Positions 61,750 through 64,000 of a stretch of DNA of 64,000 nt are shown here, in pieces (positions within the stretch are counted from its first letter, which is position 1; each line of letters starts with the position of its first letter). The DNA lies in the NCBI GenBank assembly GCA_947462335.1, contig OX381720.1, forward strand, positions 42,887,152-42,951,151, read 5' to 3'. This stretch comes from Harmothoe impar (taxonomy: Eukaryota > Annelida > Polychaeta > Phyllodocida > Polynoidae). The notes under the pieces are model-generated. The model made no database searches. It had not been told where the DNA came from and worked only from the letters and a program-made list of their open reading frames with translations. A program made the translations under genes and the position numbers.

Positions 61750-64000
61750 GTAAGAACTATTCATGGAAGGTGCTTATTGAACACTATAACCTTTGTCCTC
61801 AAGATTAGACATGGTCACCATGCACCTTTAAAGTGCACCGAGGGGCTTTCCGATACACTAGAAATGTGCAGTACTAATCATAACTACTCTCATAAATATA
61901 AATAGTCCACGTGTCGTTTATTACTATAAATAGTGTCCCTTCTGGTGGACTGGTCTAGGACGGCAGAAGGACTAGTCACGTGCACCTGTCTGTTATGCTG
62001 TCACTCGCCCAGCTAGAAATCCATTATCTATTTTTATCAATCTGCAATCCAGATGTACCTTCATGTCTTGTATTTATGTAATCCATAATACATTTGGAAC
62101 CGTTAAAGTATATAGGCAACGCAAAGAATAGACATATATCATCCCCTCATTTATCTATTAATTAATCAATATTCATTCATGGCCGGTACTCAATTGATTA
62201 AGAACCAACAGTCTTGAGCCAACTGCTTAATGTTGATATCAAAGAATAAAACACTAAATATATATCAGCACAATGTCTAATCTACCTTTTTATATAAGCA
62301 AGTTCCACATCACTCATTCCTTTCCAGTGAGCAGACGTCTGTGACCGTCATCAGTGGTATACTTGGTCATATGCCATTAGTATGGTCGGTGATAAAGAGA
62401 CCCCATTTCTAGGAACAAGATACCAAAGTAGTGGGAGCAACACCACCCCACCACCCCCGGGTAGTGTAGAATATGCTGACAGTGGCCCTTTCCATACGCA
62501 AGCAGGATTTAGGAGGGGGACGAGCAAAGCGAGAAGATTAGTTCTGAATTCAAAGGCTTCCATTTGAGGCCCACCATACATAGGACAGTACAGCCTTGGG
62601 TGAATGGACTGCCTGCCTTCTTTTCATGGCAGCTCTTTACCCTTGCAGCTCTGATCAATACACACCAAGAAGCTCTCTCACCAAATGCAATTAGTCTAAT
62701 TAAACCGAAACCTTTAGGTATACCGGCTTTCTTGTAAAAGGGGATACTACCTTCATCAATCGAAAATGATTCAATAAACCACCCCCACACATACACACAT
62801 ATATATACGCAGCAGCAGGAATGGGTAGCAGTGGTTACTGTTACCATGACAACCAATCATCATGGCCACCTCAACCCCTCTGATAAATCACTTCCGGAGG
62901 CCAGGTCAATAGTCCATGTGACCCAAGTCTCGCGTGGTTCCACGAGGTCGCCATTTGCTATTCTGCGCAGTCCTAAGGGAGTTCCTCCTCCAGTGAGTCG
63001 CCCTGGAGGAGTCTCTGTGTGTGTGTGTGTGGGTGGGGTGGTACAGGGGGTAGTGGTGGCCTTGTGGGTCGGGCACAGTGATCACAGTGAGGTGTCGTGG
63101 ACAATCACTGTCCTTGTCACGGTATCGGTGTCACCTAACGGCGCTTCTGGCTTCTCTACTGATCACTGACTCTACTTATACATTGCAGTGATGCAGTATC
63201 CTGTGATATCAGTTACAGGGTAAAGGTAGTATAGGATAAGAGACATTTCTTTTGGAATTTTCTAAGAATTCCAATCGTTGGTAGTTTGTGTTGGTTTTGG
63301 TGGACAGTCGGAAGCATTTACATTCCGATTTACAGGTACTTCCACATTATTGACTAGCATCATACTTGTTTTGAAAGTAATATATCATAGTCTTGTTTAT
63401 TATTAGCTGATTATACCCAACGTCTGTTCTATCTAGTCCCGTTGACAGTGAACCCCGGTTATACACTACTGATACTTTATTCTAGGGTTAGTCCACAACC
63501 AAACTACGAAAGTAACTCTGTATAAATAATACCCACCCCGCCTGGTGCCTGCTAATTAGCTAAGTGTGCCCCTGGTCTGATCAGTCAATTAGTTAGATAG
63601 CACCTATGGGCAACACTTTCAGGCTAAGGAAGTGTTGCCCCCCTCCCCCCATACACACACCCTCCCCTGGGCACGCACCTGTGCAGGTCAAGCCTCTCCT
63701 GCAGCTACTATTCAGTGCTGTACATCATTTGCACGTTTATTGTGCGCTGCTAATTTGTTCCTACCAAAGTGTGAATGGCTACTCATGGTGCAAATTACAA
63801 GAAGCACGTCACCCAGGTGATATCCTGGAAACCAACAGAAATACACGCGATTATGGTTGCTAGAAGCAAGGCAGAGAGGTGTATATATAGTGGTAGTGAT
63901 TTCAACGATATAAGGTCAAAAATGTATATATCCTACCAATTTGGGTTATCTATGTATGGTTTATTGAGCAGACCCAGCTGCCCCTTGGACCTGCTAACCC
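61750..64000. other. Sequence downstream of the candidate start exon
   Basis: Would be intron if that exon is real. It contains a near-match X-box (GTTACCATGACAAC, 62839-62852), a (TG)n run near 63017, and a possible acceptor-donor juxtaposition TTTACAG|GTACTT near 63337 that is too weak to call. No exon is supported. Confidence 0.35.

Overview
The window looks like intergenic or intronic DNA from a metazoan nuclear genome, most likely a marine or other aquatic invertebrate; I cannot name the lineage. Pointers are a eukaryotic tRNA-Lys(UUU) gene with a Pol III T-run, many different short terminal-inverted-repeat (TIR) elements of cut-and-paste type, minisatellites and microsatellites, metazoan-type splice signals, and no long open frame outside tandem repeats. 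No protein-coding gene can be called with confidence.

Layout. About 0.4-17.3 kb and 17.3-26.4 kb are two direct copies of one old duplicated block (roughly 7-8 kb each once later insertions are removed). Copy A was interrupted by a 2.4-kb TIR element (1921-4349) filled with a 27-bp minisatellite and by a 7.3-kb foldback element (about 5.28-12.64 kb) with long inverted arms and internal 146-bp tandem repeats. Copy B carries a 1.26-kb TIR element (19405-20662) and a 335-bp relative of the first element (20744-21078). One 248-bp island is nearly identical between the copies while the rest has drifted.

From 28.8 kb on, most of the sequence is unique non-coding DNA studded with small elements: a foldback MITE (34.0-34.6 kb), nested MITEs (35.3-36.1 kb), a hAT-like element with a perfect 8-bp target duplication (37.3-37.7 kb), a mariner-like MITE (39.1-39.3 kb), and others at 36.5, 41.2, 50.6, 55.4 and 57.5 kb. 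A second local tandem duplication (about 0.85-kb period) lies at 42.5-43.8 kb.

The most interesting non-TE signals are two plus-strand sites where a pyrimidine tract and CAG are followed directly by GTAAG (28823 and 48889), the layout of recursive ('zero-length exon') splice sites about 20 kb apart; a 29-bp-stem, 70-nt hairpin of pre-miRNA size at 53178-53247; a run of alternating GACTCT/AGAGTC hairpins at 33.5-33.7 kb; repeated RFX-type X-box palindromes; and a possible first coding exon at 61640-61749 (start codon, short hydrophobic stretch, strong donor). If the two recursive sites are real, much of the window is one very long plus-strand intron.
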